64,000 bases of DNA from Flavilitoribacter nigricans DSM 23189 = NBRC 102662. Lineage in GTDB: Bacteria > Bacteroidota > Bacteroidia > Chitinophagales > Saprospiraceae. The notes beneath the pieces are model-generated. The model saw nothing but the letters and a program-made list of their open reading frames with translations, had not been told where the DNA came from and ran no database searches. Positions 47,201-55,909 of the stretch are shown piece after piece; within the stretch, counting starts at the first letter, position 1; each line of letters starts with the position of its first letter. The position numbers were made by a program, and so were the translations under genes. The stretch is taken from assembly GCF_002646595.1 (NCBI RefSeq), contig NZ_PDUD01000005.1:1-64000 (forward strand), given 5' to 3'.

Positions 47201-50200
47201 CCTCACGGTAACGGATGCTCTCGGATGTACAACTGATAAAGTTTTTCAAATCAACAATATCGAAGATGATTGCGGCAATTCCTGTCCAGATCTGGCTATT
47301 CGTGACTTCACTATTACCGCTTCTGGAACCATCCAAGCTGTGGTCGAAAACAGAGGGGATGTAACCGCATCGATCACCAACTCCATTGTTCTTCAGGCCT
47401 ACTATTCCACAGACACCATTATAGGGAACGGCGACGAAGCAGGTGCCGGAGGATGGCTGATGGATGCTGTTATATCAGAGCTTGCACCCGGGTCAGCGTA
47501 TGGCTTTACCTTAAGCAATATCAATTACGCAGATTGTCAATACGAATATGTGTACGTAGTAGTAGATCGGGACCATAATTTGGCCGAATGCGATGAAACC
47601 AATAATACCGCACTGCGCAGTTTCACACCCGTTTCGCACTGTACAATACCTGACTGTAGCGGCTTAATCAATCCCCAGGATGGAGCGGTTGATGTAAATT
47701 ACAACACCTCCCTATCTTGGCAGGCAGCAAACAATGCTACCGGATATCGACTTACAGCCGGAACTAGCTCAGGAGGTACGGATATTCTGAATGATCTGGA
47801 TGTCGGAAATACCACCAACTATAATCCAGGTCCTCTCCCGCAAGGGGCTACCATCTATGTGACCATCACACCATATAATCAATCCGGGGCTGCAGAAGGA
47901 TGTTTGGAAGAACAATTTCACATCAACATAAGTTGCCGTTACCAAGACTCCCTTTCCCTGGTCGACCTCTACTGGCAAGCAGGTGGCCCCAACTGGACCA
48001 ATAGCTGGGATCTCACCCAACCCCTCGACACCTGGTACGGCGTCCAGCTCAACGCCGAAGGCTGTGTCAGTTGCCTGGATCTGGATGGTGACCCCGATTG
48101 TAGTGCCACGTACGGTGGCGGTAACAACCTGGCGGGTACTCTGCCGGCATCAATGGGCTCACTGGCCGGCTTAAAACGGCTGTTCATTTCCTTCAATCCA
48201 TTGCTGACCGGCCCGGTGCCGCCGGAATTGGGGAACCTGTCGCAACTGGAGTATTTCCTATTGGTAGATAACGACCTTACCGGGGGCATACCCGCTAGTT
48301 TAGGCCAGCTCGGGAATCTGCTCACCCTACAGCTACAGCAAAACCGTCTGACCGGTTCTATACCGGTAGATTTACGGACTCTAAGTCGCTTGGAACAACT
48401 CTACCTCTTTGATAACCAACTGGACGGCACTATTCCCTTTGAGCTCGGCGAGTTGACGAACTTACGCATTTTGCACCTCAGTAAAAATAAGTTGACCGGC
48501 GTCATTCCTACCTCCATCGGGCAATTAACAGATCTGGAATTACTTTACCTGTCCGATAACCAACTCAGCGGAAGTATCCCGACGGAAATAGGGAATCTAT
48601 TGAAATTGCAAAAGTTTGACGGCTACCGCAACCAGTTAACGGGAAGCCTGCCGGAGTCTTTAGGCAATTTAACCCAACTTACCCGTATACAGCTGGCGAC
48701 CAACCGGCTTACGGGATCCATTCCGTCCAGTATCGGTAACCTGGATCAATTGACCTATCTCGATCTGTCAGATAACCGGCTGATCGGCCCCATCCCAAGC
48801 ACCTTCGGGAATTTCCCGCTTATGACCCATTTGTATCTGTTCGAAAACCAGTTAACTGGTGCCATACCCGAAAGTTTGGGCGAACTAGGTAATCTTGAAT
48901 CCCTTCTATCGTACGAAAACTACCTGGAAGGCCCGTTGCCGCAATCGATAGGGCTGCTGAGCAAGTTGCGCTACCTGTACCTCAATGATAACCTACTGAG
49001 CGGTTGTATACCGGATAGCTACCAGAACCTGTGTAGCCTACCCAATCTGCTCGTGCAGTTGCACAACAATTCCGATCTGCCCGGAGGTGGTGACTTTACA
49101 GACTTCTGTGACAATGGAAATAGTGGCTGCCAGTCGGGTTGTACCGACCCCAATGCACACAATTACGACCCGACGGCCACTCAAAGTGACGGTAGTTGTG
49201 CCACCTGCTTCGACGGTATCCAGAACGGCGATGAAACCGGGATTGACTGTGGAGGTACCCTTTGTATTCCCTGCGATGCCTGCACCGAAGCACAGGCAAA
49301 TCAGGTTACGGATGCGTGTAATAATTGTGAGGATCTTTGGACGGCGACGCCAAACATTTTACCCGCTGATCCCGAGGTCTGTCTGGGCACTTTTGTCACC
49401 CTTACTGCCGATGACGGGCCGCATCGTTCCCTGCAATTTGACGGAGGCCGTGATCACGCTCACATCGACAATGCTCCGGGACTGCAAATTACGGGAGACC
49501 TGACCATTGAGATGTGGCTAAAGCCTTCCGCATTTGACGTACGCCGCAATCCACTGCACAAAGCTTATGGCGGCGAATACGCCATTACTCAATGGGAGAA
49601 CGGACACATTAATTTTTACTGGGGGACCACCGGAAAGGATCGTGGTACGCCCCGGGAATTCTACTGTACCCAGCCGCTTACCCTTAACGAATGGAATCAC
49701 GTAGCCATAGTACGGGATGTATCCGGCAACCGGCTGGCCTGGTACCTCAACGGGGTGCTGGTCACCGAAAATACCACCACCGACGTCATTCCGGCCGTGG
49801 CCAGTGTAAATGATGTTCTCATTGGTTCCGGTTATCAGCCGGATGGTTATGCCGGTAATATAGATGAAGTCCGGATCTGGAATACCGCTTTGGACGAAGC
49901 GGTGATCCAGGCTTGGAAAGATCAATCGGTCATCAGTACGCATCCAAACTATGGCAATCTGTCCGGTTACTGGTCATTTGATGAAGGTAAGGGCAATGCG
50001 GTAGTTGATCGTTCACCGCAGGGGCACAACGGGCAGCTAGTAGGGAGCCCCATTTCTACCGAAGATGAACCGGCAATTGAAAATGCAGCACTGCTTTGGA
50101 GTACCGGAGAAAGAGGAAACAGCATTCGGGTCAGTCCGACCGTGGCCACAACTTACACTTTGGAAAACACGGAAGGTAATAGTGATTGTATCGCTACCGT

Positions 50201-51788
50201 CACCGTAAACGTCAATCAACCGCAGATCACTGCTGCCAATAGTACAGCTATATGCGAGCATGACACGAAGGCACTCACGGTGGAAGTAGCCGGTGGACAA
50301 GCGCCCTATTCCTTACAATGGGGAGATGGCCAAACCGGCAATTCTCCCACTGGATTGGAAGCTGGGCTGCACAGTGTACAGATCACCGATCAGGTTGGTT
50401 GTGTAAGTTTTGATGGAGTATATATTCCGCAACTTAAAGCCGGCATCCTCGACGAGGATGTCGCAGCGTGTAGCCCGGAAGCACTCAGCCTCGAAGCCAT
50501 CCTGCCCGGGATTGATCTCGATCAGTTGACCAATTTCTATTTAAAAACCAAAGTAGGGGAGACCAAGTTGAGTTTCACCAGCGGTCATAACTATACTTAT
50601 GTCACCGAACCCAATAAAGAATACCTGGTGCTGGTAGCCGGCCAGTATACCAAATGGACGGGCTGTGACTTTCTGGCCACGGGCCAACAGTACTTTGATC
50701 CGGCTTTTTACTACGAAAATGGCAATGCAAGCTTCAGTTCCCCCTTCAGGGGAGCCTACAACAATCTGCTTCCGTTGAACAACCAGCCAAATTCACTGCA
50801 TACCTATGCTTACCAAATGACCGGTGATGGATCTTCGATCCAGTTGTTTTTCCACGATACTAAGTACGAAGACAACTGTGGCCAATTTAATGTCCAGATC
50901 TGGGAATTGGGCATCGCCGAAATCAGTTGGTCAAACGGTGATACCGGATACCGGTCCCAACTCGACCCCGCCAATCCGCAGCAGGAAGAGCTGATTAGCG
51001 TCTTTGCCCAGGCCGACGGACAAATATGCTCCACCGAGGTTAATATAGCCGACCGGTACCAGATGCTATACGCGGATACCGATGGTGACGGTTACGGCGA
51101 TCCGGCCCAATCGCTACTGGGTTGTGCTTCCGCGATAGCCGGGTACGTTACTAACGATCTGGACTGTGACGATACCCGCAACGAGGTATATCCGGGAGCC
51201 CCGGAATTATGTGACGGGATCGATAACAATTGTGATGAGGTGATAGACCAACCATTCTGTGGAACGATCTGTGATGATCAAACCATAGATGATGATCCGA
51301 TCCAATCGGGCACTTATGTCGGCGGGGTCATCACCTCCGGGGGCTGGATCGCCGAAGGCTCCAATGTCATTTTCCAGGCAGAAAATGCAATTGTTTTAAA
51401 AGCCGGCTTCCAGGCTGAAGCCGGGAGTAGCTTTCGGGCACTGATCGCGCCCTGCGAACCGACGAGTACCGCCCGGTTACCGGAAGAGGAAACCGGGGAA
51501 GCAGCGCAGCTTATCTCACCCCCACCAGCTTTCCGGATGAGTATCTATCCCAATCCGGCCGGAGAAATACTACACATTCGTTATGAGTTGCCGCTAGCGA
51601 CCACCGTACAATTAGTGATCTGGGATACCAACGGCAAAGAAAAAGTCAACCAGTTACTCAGCAATTGGGCGGACCCCGGCGCTTATACCGAGGAATTAGA
51701 ATTACAAGATCTTGCTCCGGGCATCTATTTTATTTCTTTATTGACGGATCAGGGACTACACACTGAACGGGTGATGGTGGCGAGGTAA
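44265..51788 (+). CDS. Giant T9SS-exported surface mosaic (YD, CARDB, SprB, PKD, FN3, LRR, LamG)
   Basis: This is a 2507-residue protein. Approximate order: signal peptide (1-22), a lone YD/RHS repeat (YTYDDLNRLIQTEYPNG, 27-60), CARDB (65-185), SprB-type (190-265), PKD (265-345), FN3 (345-440), propeller-like repeats (440-800), PKD-like and SprB-type (850-1010), CARDB (1015-1135), FN3-like (1130-1220), plant-type leucine-rich repeats (1225-1596, LTGSIPSSIGNLDQLTYLDL), LamG (1722-1929), a MopE-like Cys-rich segment (2268-2329, LCDGIDNNCDEVID), a coathanger-like segment (2335-2399) and a C-terminal type A T9SS sorting domain (SIYPNPAGEILHIRYELP to the end). The sorting domain implies secretion through the type IX machinery and cell-surface attachment. 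An adhesion role is likely. Confidence 0.88.
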   Translation: MIIKYNLTILFQILILYFVHSQNLDVGYTYDDLNRLIQTEYPNGTIIQYQYDKLGNRTEYKVTNPTPVDLYATQESVTPTALSPGNDFTYSGRINNSSSNVLAGGHQVHFHLNTGNTLDGNETYLGSRYVAGVPAGGYTPIAKQLSIPSDWSATGTVYLLIQIDALEAITETDEDNNLSILPMEINSCSTMAISFNLIVPDNCQRNVGQVTAGVSGGEPPFTYRWSTVPVQTTATATELAAGDYTVTVEDQRGCRRIDSFTLGDAGNLPASHFTYSISDLEVSFTDQSGGADQHFWDFGEGTVSSLENPTHQYLYGGEYEACLKVTNSCGEDTYCQTITLSNSSCEPPDGRNTSGIGATAALFRWYYQLNVDEWQIRYSKAGLDEWTEVTGLPHTQALIEGLEPDTEYEWQVRSKCANSGLSPWSSSIYFNTFPLTASSGDEFIIVAEDPSQAVSFRAVTYSAHDDTYVVTGLLGGNTFISKYDEGGNELWTVQLSASILPSEIISTIDKGYILAGGYNNDGYVVKLDENGQELWNTKLDGSGIERIESLAEDGVGNIILAGHSSTYGAGNRDAWLCKLSSGGTHQWSHFFGNDQWNIGMDVEVTNDGNYVLLFDHRVIVSIPTGSTSSDGFGLAKVNPSGTVLWIKAYRPGDALQDYIAEKMTEDASGNLYVAARNNFAKLTAGGDLIWAKQLSNAGNCEQVVIDQTGKIFLLGNEDIGSDGNEDLTITEINSSGTPIVSKYIYGGGDNTHFNSSVFADRLLLVGNTDAFNPLNNNDKGMLVIRKSDLLNDCQTTGMNASAVNYSLTSATAVLTSSVSPPTSTTTSTWSNTQFELIYPCGSPCGILAKIGSTDDIFCADPAISFLDLSAGADSISWAIDDLNNVVGNTHELIYPFNTSGTYTIYLMAYSNLGCADTTERVIEVLDNPFIQLDITDETCGQSDGTAIATITLGTQPYTYKWSTGGMNSSVSDLQAENYALTVTDALGCTTDKVFQINNIEDDCGNSCPDLAIRDFTITASGTIQAVVENRGDVTASITNSIVLQAYYSTDTIIGNGDEAGAGGWLMDAVISELAPGSAYGFTLSNINYADCQYEYVYVVVDRDHNLAECDETNNTALRSFTPVSHCTIPDCSGLINPQDGAVDVNYNTSLSWQAANNATGYRLTAGTSSGGTDILNDLDVGNTTNYNPGPLPQGATIYVTITPYNQSGAAEGCLEEQFHINISCRYQDSLSLVDLYWQAGGPNWTNSWDLTQPLDTWYGVQLNAEGCVSCLDLDGDPDCSATYGGGNNLAGTLPASMGSLAGLKRLFISFNPLLTGPVPPELGNLSQLEYFLLVDNDLTGGIPASLGQLGNLLTLQLQQNRLTGSIPVDLRTLSRLEQLYLFDNQLDGTIPFELGELTNLRILHLSKNKLTGVIPTSIGQLTDLELLYLSDNQLSGSIPTEIGNLLKLQKFDGYRNQLTGSLPESLGNLTQLTRIQLATNRLTGSIPSSIGNLDQLTYLDLSDNRLIGPIPSTFGNFPLMTHLYLFENQLTGAIPESLGELGNLESLLSYENYLEGPLPQSIGLLSKLRYLYLNDNLLSGCIPDSYQNLCSLPNLLVQLHNNSDLPGGGDFTDFCDNGNSGCQSGCTDPNAHNYDPTATQSDGSCATCFDGIQNGDETGIDCGGTLCIPCDACTEAQANQVTDACNNCEDLWTATPNILPADPEVCLGTFVTLTADDGPHRSLQFDGGRDHAHIDNAPGLQITGDLTIEMWLKPSAFDVRRNPLHKAYGGEYAITQWENGHINFYWGTTGKDRGTPREFYCTQPLTLNEWNHVAIVRDVSGNRLAWYLNGVLVTENTTTDVIPAVASVNDVLIGSGYQPDGYAGNIDEVRIWNTALDEAVIQAWKDQSVISTHPNYGNLSGYWSFDEGKGNAVVDRSPQGHNGQLVGSPISTEDEPAIENAALLWSTGERGNSIRVSPTVATTYTLENTEGNSDCIATVTVNVNQPQITAANSTAICEHDTKALTVEVAGGQAPYSLQWGDGQTGNSPTGLEAGLHSVQITDQVGCVSFDGVYIPQLKAGILDEDVAACSPEALSLEAILPGIDLDQLTNFYLKTKVGETKLSFTSGHNYTYVTEPNKEYLVLVAGQYTKWTGCDFLATGQQYFDPAFYYENGNASFSSPFRGAYNNLLPLNNQPNSLHTYAYQMTGDGSSIQLFFHDTKYEDNCGQFNVQIWELGIAEISWSNGDTGYRSQLDPANPQQEELISVFAQADGQICSTEVNIADRYQMLYADTDGDGYGDPAQSLLGCASAIAGYVTNDLDCDDTRNEVYPGAPELCDGIDNNCDEVIDQPFCGTICDDQTIDDDPIQSGTYVGGVITSGGWIAEGSNVIFQAENAIVLKAGFQAEAGSSFRALIAPCEPTSTARLPEEETGEAAQLISPPPAFRMSIYPNPAGEILHIRYELPLATTVQLVIWDTNGKEKVNQLLSNWADPGAYTEELELQDLAPGIYFISLLTDQGLHTERVMVAR

Positions 51789-51816
51789 AGGGGGCGCGAC
51801 ACCACTCAGAGTTAAA

Positions 51817-51865
51817 TGCTCCTTTTACCCCCTCCTTCAATTCTGGGGGGGGGGTAAAAGGAGCA
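51817..51865. terminator. Bidirectional terminator-like hairpin between convergent genes
   Basis: TGCTCCTTTTACCCCC (51817-51832) pairs perfectly with GGGGGTAAAAGGAGCA (51850-51865). It sits between the converging stops at 51788 and 51930. T runs are weak on both sides. Confidence 0.7.
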
Positions 51866-51929
51866 CTAAAAAAGAAAGCATCACCAGTGCTGTATTTATC
51901 TCCTTTGCAGTGAGTCTGTGCTAACACCC

Positions 51930-53492
51930 TTATTTCCAAATGAATCTGGCGATCAGACTGCCATTCATCCTGATGGAGCTTTGGACTGGAATATTTGCAT
52001 GTGGCCAAACTATTCCGTTGTTTAGATCTAGATAATCTTCTGGTTGAGGGGCATCTAACCCATCTGTCCAGTAAGCTGTAGCAAGAATAAAATCCCTGTT
52101 ATTATTCCGGTTGTAGCACAATTGCCCCTTAAAATGTCTGGAATTTTGGGCTAAGCGGTTGTATGGAATAGCTATAGGATCAAGCTTAACATCAGTTTTC
52201 CCCTTTTCCTTTTCAAAAAAGTGAATGACCAAATTTCGATCTACAAAGGTGCCATCTGGCTGACCGTAAAGGAGCGTTACCACGTCATCACCTTTGGGAA
52301 TGTCAAGGTCATAAATATTTTCCAGGTCACTATTACCCGTCGTTAAACAATTAATCCAATAAGCATCTGCATGCTCAAGACCATGCTTGTTGAAGGCCGC
52401 CACGTATACATTTATGGTATTGTCATTCTCACTTTTTATACCTGGATAAAACTCAACATTTCCCTTTGTCCTTCCGGCCATATAAACCCTTTCCCCATCT
52501 ACGGCAAGCCGTTGCCCGTTGGACTGATTATTTTCACCCTGAGGGATTACTGTCCAATCTAATTCACCGGCTACACTATATTTCGCTAGAAAAGCATGAT
52601 ACGGATTGTCTCCAACTGATTTCAACATCCCTGGGACAGCAGATTGAGGCTTAGATCCACCCGGTTTAATTTCATGAAAAATAATCGTATTCCTGAAGGA
52701 TCCCGAAATGAAAATCTGATCATCATTATCGATTACCACATCCAACCCCTGGTCATCACCATCCAGCGAGCCATTGATCAATCCCCAATCAAAATCCAGT
52801 TCGGGGTTGAAATAAAGGACGAAGGCATCTAAGTTACCATTTCCTATCGCCTCCACGGTTTCCTCCTGGCCATTCACATAGATATCCCCCCGGGAATTCC
52901 CTACGATTGCCAGGTTGCCGTTAGGCCCTTGTGCTAGCCCATGCGTAAGTACTCTTTCTTCAGCATTGAAAAATGCTACCTTATGATCATAGACCACCTG
53001 ATTGCCCAAATCTCGATAGCGGGCGATAAAGCCCACTGTTTGATCACCGATAGTTTTTCCAGCAGGATCATTTGCTCCGAAATCTCCATTCAAATCAAAA
53101 TCCACCTTCCCGGTAAAGTGTCCTGACAGATAAACCATTTTTCCTCTCACCGTGATTCCGGTCGGAATATCCAAACTACCCAGACTGTTAAACAGTCGAA
53201 ACCAGAGTTGATTACCACCTGCGTCGTACTTAGCCATGTACATATCTGCATGGCCATTAGCTGTACCGAGTTGTCCGGCAACATAACTATTGCCCAATCC
53301 GTCCGTGGTCAGGCAGGAAGGACCGTTAAAAAAAGTTTCCTGATCCGTTGCGGTGACCTTAACACTCAGCGAGCCAGGAAAAATAGATTGTCCCCATTGG
53401 CACTCATATTGTGCAAACAGAGGTATTGATAGTGTCAATAGAAGAAGAGCGAAATTCCAGGATTTGGAGAAAAAAGGGGTTAAGTTCTTCAT
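51930..53492 (-). CDS. Exported SBBP/delta-60 propeller-like protein
   Basis: This 520-residue protein has a signal peptide (LLLLTLSIPLFAQ) and repeated blade-like units: CLTTDGLGNSYVAGQLGT, YMAKYDAGGNQLWFRLF, VVIDNDDQIFISGSFRNT, FLAKYSVAGELDWTVIP, VDGERVYMAGRTKGNVEF. These match SBBP-type beta-propeller repeats of exported Bacteroidota proteins. No C-terminal T9SS domain is present. It lies 37 bp downstream of the DUF2589 operon on the same strand and may be its last gene. Ligand unknown. Confidence 0.75.
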   Translation of the reverse strand: MKNLTPFFSKSWNFALLLLTLSIPLFAQYECQWGQSIFPGSLSVKVTATDQETFFNGPSCLTTDGLGNSYVAGQLGTANGHADMYMAKYDAGGNQLWFRLFNSLGSLDIPTGITVRGKMVYLSGHFTGKVDFDLNGDFGANDPAGKTIGDQTVGFIARYRDLGNQVVYDHKVAFFNAEERVLTHGLAQGPNGNLAIVGNSRGDIYVNGQEETVEAIGNGNLDAFVLYFNPELDFDWGLINGSLDGDDQGLDVVIDNDDQIFISGSFRNTIIFHEIKPGGSKPQSAVPGMLKSVGDNPYHAFLAKYSVAGELDWTVIPQGENNQSNGQRLAVDGERVYMAGRTKGNVEFYPGIKSENDNTINVYVAAFNKHGLEHADAYWINCLTTGNSDLENIYDLDIPKGDDVVTLLYGQPDGTFVDRNLVIHFFEKEKGKTDVKLDPIAIPYNRLAQNSRHFKGQLCYNRNNNRDFILATAYWTDGLDAPQPEDYLDLNNGIVWPHANIPVQSSIRMNGSLIARFIWK

Positions 53493-53529
53493 TTTAGGTT
53501 TTGATTTAAAAGGGGTGTTTAAACTAATT

Positions 53530-54075
53530 TTAAGTTAAGTCAATTTCATCGGCCATAATCCTCAAAGTATCCGTTTTCCCGATGGCAGCTATGGCTGCAG
53601 TAATACCGGGTCCTAACTGTTCATGCTGTTGTAACTGTTGAAGAAAATCTTCCATAAAGGCGGTAAAATCCTGGCCGGGACCAAATCGAATGAGGCCCGC
53701 TTGTTTAGCTACCGGAACGATCTGTCGGAAAAGCGTCCGAACCTGTTCAATTTTTTCTTGTAGTGCATTATGACGGCTTGCAACAATATCCTGGGCGACG
53801 TTAACCGATTCCAAAGATTTTTGTGCAATTGCCTTTTTCCGTTTGCGAGGTGCATCTATTTCCATTGCTACGGCGAGGATATCGGCTCGCAAACCCGCCA
53901 AGGCGGAGGTTTCACTGAAATTATTCTTCTTCAGTATTTCCTCGGTAACTTCCAGCCATTGGAGCCACTGTGGGACTGCATCATTCTTTTTGTCCCGAAA
54001 GTGGTTGACAATGGAACCAACGTTCATCAGTTGATGCTGTAGTTCTTCACAGGGAGTAAGTACAGATCTAAGCAT
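53530..54075 (-). CDS. Helical protein of unknown function in DUF2589 operon
   Basis: This is a 181-residue all-helical cytoplasmic protein with no signal or membrane span (LEVTEEILKKNNFSETSALA, RHNALQEKIEQVRTLFRQIV). No family was recognised. Its ATG at 54075 lies 2 bp after the stop of the preceding gene, so the two are tightly coupled. It is likely a partner of the DUF2589 protein. Confidence 0.6.
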   Translation of the reverse strand: MLRSVLTPCEELQHQLMNVGSIVNHFRDKKNDAVPQWLQWLEVTEEILKKNNFSETSALAGLRADILAVAMEIDAPRKRKKAIAQKSLESVNVAQDIVASRHNALQEKIEQVRTLFRQIVPVAKQAGLIRFGPGQDFTAFMEDFLQQLQQHEQLGPGITAAIAAIGKTDTLRIMADEIDLT

Positions 54076-54077
54076 AG

Positions 54078-54785
54078 TTATTCTGGTAATAATTTGAATC
54101 TGATCTCACCGTCATTGCCCTCAATCCTTTGCAAAATCAAACTTTCTTCTACGAGCTGAACACTAGCCCGAATCAAATTTTCCGGTCGTATTTCTTTCAA
54201 TTTAGCCGCTTCCACAATGACCCGGGTCTGCTCCAGGTCGATCACTTCGACGGGGTCCTTGACCACCTGGTTTAACCTGGTCATTAAAGTTTCTGCCAAC
54301 TTTTCCTTCAGTTCCGTGGCTTTGGGGAAGACCTCTTCTTTCTCCTGGACCGATAAAATTATCATCAATTCACTGACCAGTGAAGAGACGAAGAACCGTA
54401 AAGCAGTTTCCTTATCTCTTCCTTCACTCAGGTCAGTTTCCAGTAACTCCAACTGAAGCTGGAGATAGCGCTCCAATGCAATTTTATGGCGCTCATCCAT
54501 TTTATCCACTGGAGCTAACTCCTGAAAGGTGCGGAATACAAGCTGTTCAATTTTTTCCTGATCCAGGGGTGATTGATCGTTAGCCAATTTTTTCCCTAAC
54601 TGATCAATCGCCATTGGAATATGAAGCGTCACGTCGTCCATTCGGAAACGAGGTACCGAAAAATGTTTAAGTATCTCATCTGCTGCGTATTCCCGGGCGA
54701 TATTGGCGGACTCAAGGTCCGCCAATACCCGAGATTGATTGATGCCAACGGCTAAAGCGCCCAAAAAATCTTTAATGGTAACCAT
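54078..54785 (-). CDS. Helical protein of unknown function in DUF2589 operon
   Basis: This 235-residue protein starts at the ATG 54785, which is 7 bp after the DUF2589 stop; a longer frame reaching 54875 would overlap that gene by 83 bp and is rejected. The N-terminal MVTIKDFLGALAVGINQSR, followed by a stretch containing HFSVPRFRMDDVTLHIPMAI, resembles the leading part of proteins commonly found beside DUF2589 genes. The rest is helical and Leu/Glu-rich. No enzyme motif was seen. Confidence 0.6.
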   Translation of the reverse strand: MVTIKDFLGALAVGINQSRVLADLESANIAREYAADEILKHFSVPRFRMDDVTLHIPMAIDQLGKKLANDQSPLDQEKIEQLVFRTFQELAPVDKMDERHKIALERYLQLQLELLETDLSEGRDKETALRFFVSSLVSELMIILSVQEKEEVFPKATELKEKLAETLMTRLNQVVKDPVEVIDLEQTRVIVEAAKLKEIRPENLIRASVQLVEESLILQRIEGNDGEIRFKLLPE

Positions 54786-54792
54786 GCTCAGA

Positions 54793-55704
54793 TCAATATT
54801 GGTTTTCGGTAGGAGTAGAAATGATGGCATCTTCCAGGATATCCAACAACTTCCCCATACCTTCTGGCATTTCATCTTGGATGACTTTAATCTTCACACC
54901 CATATGATAGGTTTTGTCGATCTTATGCCCTTGACGGGAGGTACGTTGGTAAGCAATACTGGATTTGAAATTAACTGAGCTAGTATTTTTGTTATAATTG
55001 AGAGAATTACCCGCCAATGCATAGTTGTTGTTAGTATTGGTGTTTTGACGCGAGAAACTTGCTCTCAAATTAAAGTTTGTCCCTACTTCTGCGTGCTCCA
55101 CAGAACTAATGTTGACATTGAAAGCTACCTCTCCTTCCTCAACCCGGATATGCGGAGTGGTAATCAGCCCTATCAAGGGTACACTCAGATATGTTTTTTG
55201 AAACTCAGCTGGGATTGCATCTATATCTTGCACTGCGATATCAAATGTAGCACCTGTACCTCCGCCTCCAGCAGCGCCTACGTTTGTTTCATTTTCGTAA
55301 CCACTTCCTTCTTTGCTAAACGAAATTTTCGTGATACTACCACTCGCATTGATTTCCGTCACCGTAACTTCAATTCCATCTACAATAAGAATATCGCTGA
55401 CCTTATAATCCTTTCCTCCGCTCTTTACGGCAATGCTTTTGATTTTACCTTTAACACCTGGCTCATAGGGCTTCACCATTTTAGGATACTGGAAGTTAAC
55501 ATATACAAGCTTTCCCTGCTCAATGACCTCTCCGGTATCCTCGTCTACTACATCCTTAGTAAAACCTACACTTTTAATAAAATCTACTGTAGATAATGCC
55601 GCTTTTGCCTGAGCATCAACAATTGCTGATAATGAACCGCCGATAATACTGGCGAGATTGGTGCTAGCCAATTCCTGACCGGGGTTGTAATTTGACAATG
55701 CCAT
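54793..55704 (-). CDS. DUF2589 family protein with GSGY-type insertion
   Basis: This is a 303-residue protein. The head (IIGGSLSAIVDAQAKAALST and VDFIKSVGF, residues 20-48) and the tail (VPLIGLITTPHIRVEEGEVA, KTYHMGVKIKVIQDEMPEGM, LLDILEDAI, 174-296) match the DUF2589 family. Between them residues 86-158 hold an extra beta module (IKSIAVKSGGKDYKVSDILI, SFSKEGSGYENE, GGGGTGATFDI) of the G-S-G-Y repeat kind seen in phage tail and surface proteins. DUF2589 function is unknown. It is the first gene of a four-gene minus-strand operon, after a terminator that separates it from the M19-like gene. Confidence 0.75.
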   Translation of the reverse strand: MALSNYNPGQELASTNLASIIGGSLSAIVDAQAKAALSTVDFIKSVGFTKDVVDEDTGEVIEQGKLVYVNFQYPKMVKPYEPGVKGKIKSIAVKSGGKDYKVSDILIVDGIEVTVTEINASGSITKISFSKEGSGYENETNVGAAGGGGTGATFDIAVQDIDAIPAEFQKTYLSVPLIGLITTPHIRVEEGEVAFNVNISSVEHAEVGTNFNLRASFSRQNTNTNNNYALAGNSLNYNKNTSSVNFKSSIAYQRTSRQGHKIDKTYHMGVKIKVIQDEMPEGMGKLLDILEDAIISTPTENQY

Positions 55705-55828
55705 AATTGCAAAATTTAAAAGGGGTTAATAAATGCTATTTATTTTTAAGACAGTACGAAGATGACCGTAAAAAAATCAACAAGCGTACTCAGTCTTATC
55801 GCTCTGTTTACCCAAAATTGAGTAGTGT

Positions 55829-55859
55829 TAAAAAGCGGCCTAGCTTTAAAAGCCAGGCC
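55829..55859 (-). terminator. Terminator after M19-like gene, minus strand
   Basis: On the minus strand GGCCTGGCTTTTAAAGCTAGGCC folds into a near-perfect stem followed by GCTTTTTAA. It separates the M19-like transcript from the DUF2589 operon. Confidence 0.7.
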
Positions 55860-55909
55860 ACAGGTGAAAATGGGGTTATAAGTGGGGGTTTAGTTTGCCC
55901 GAAAATTTA

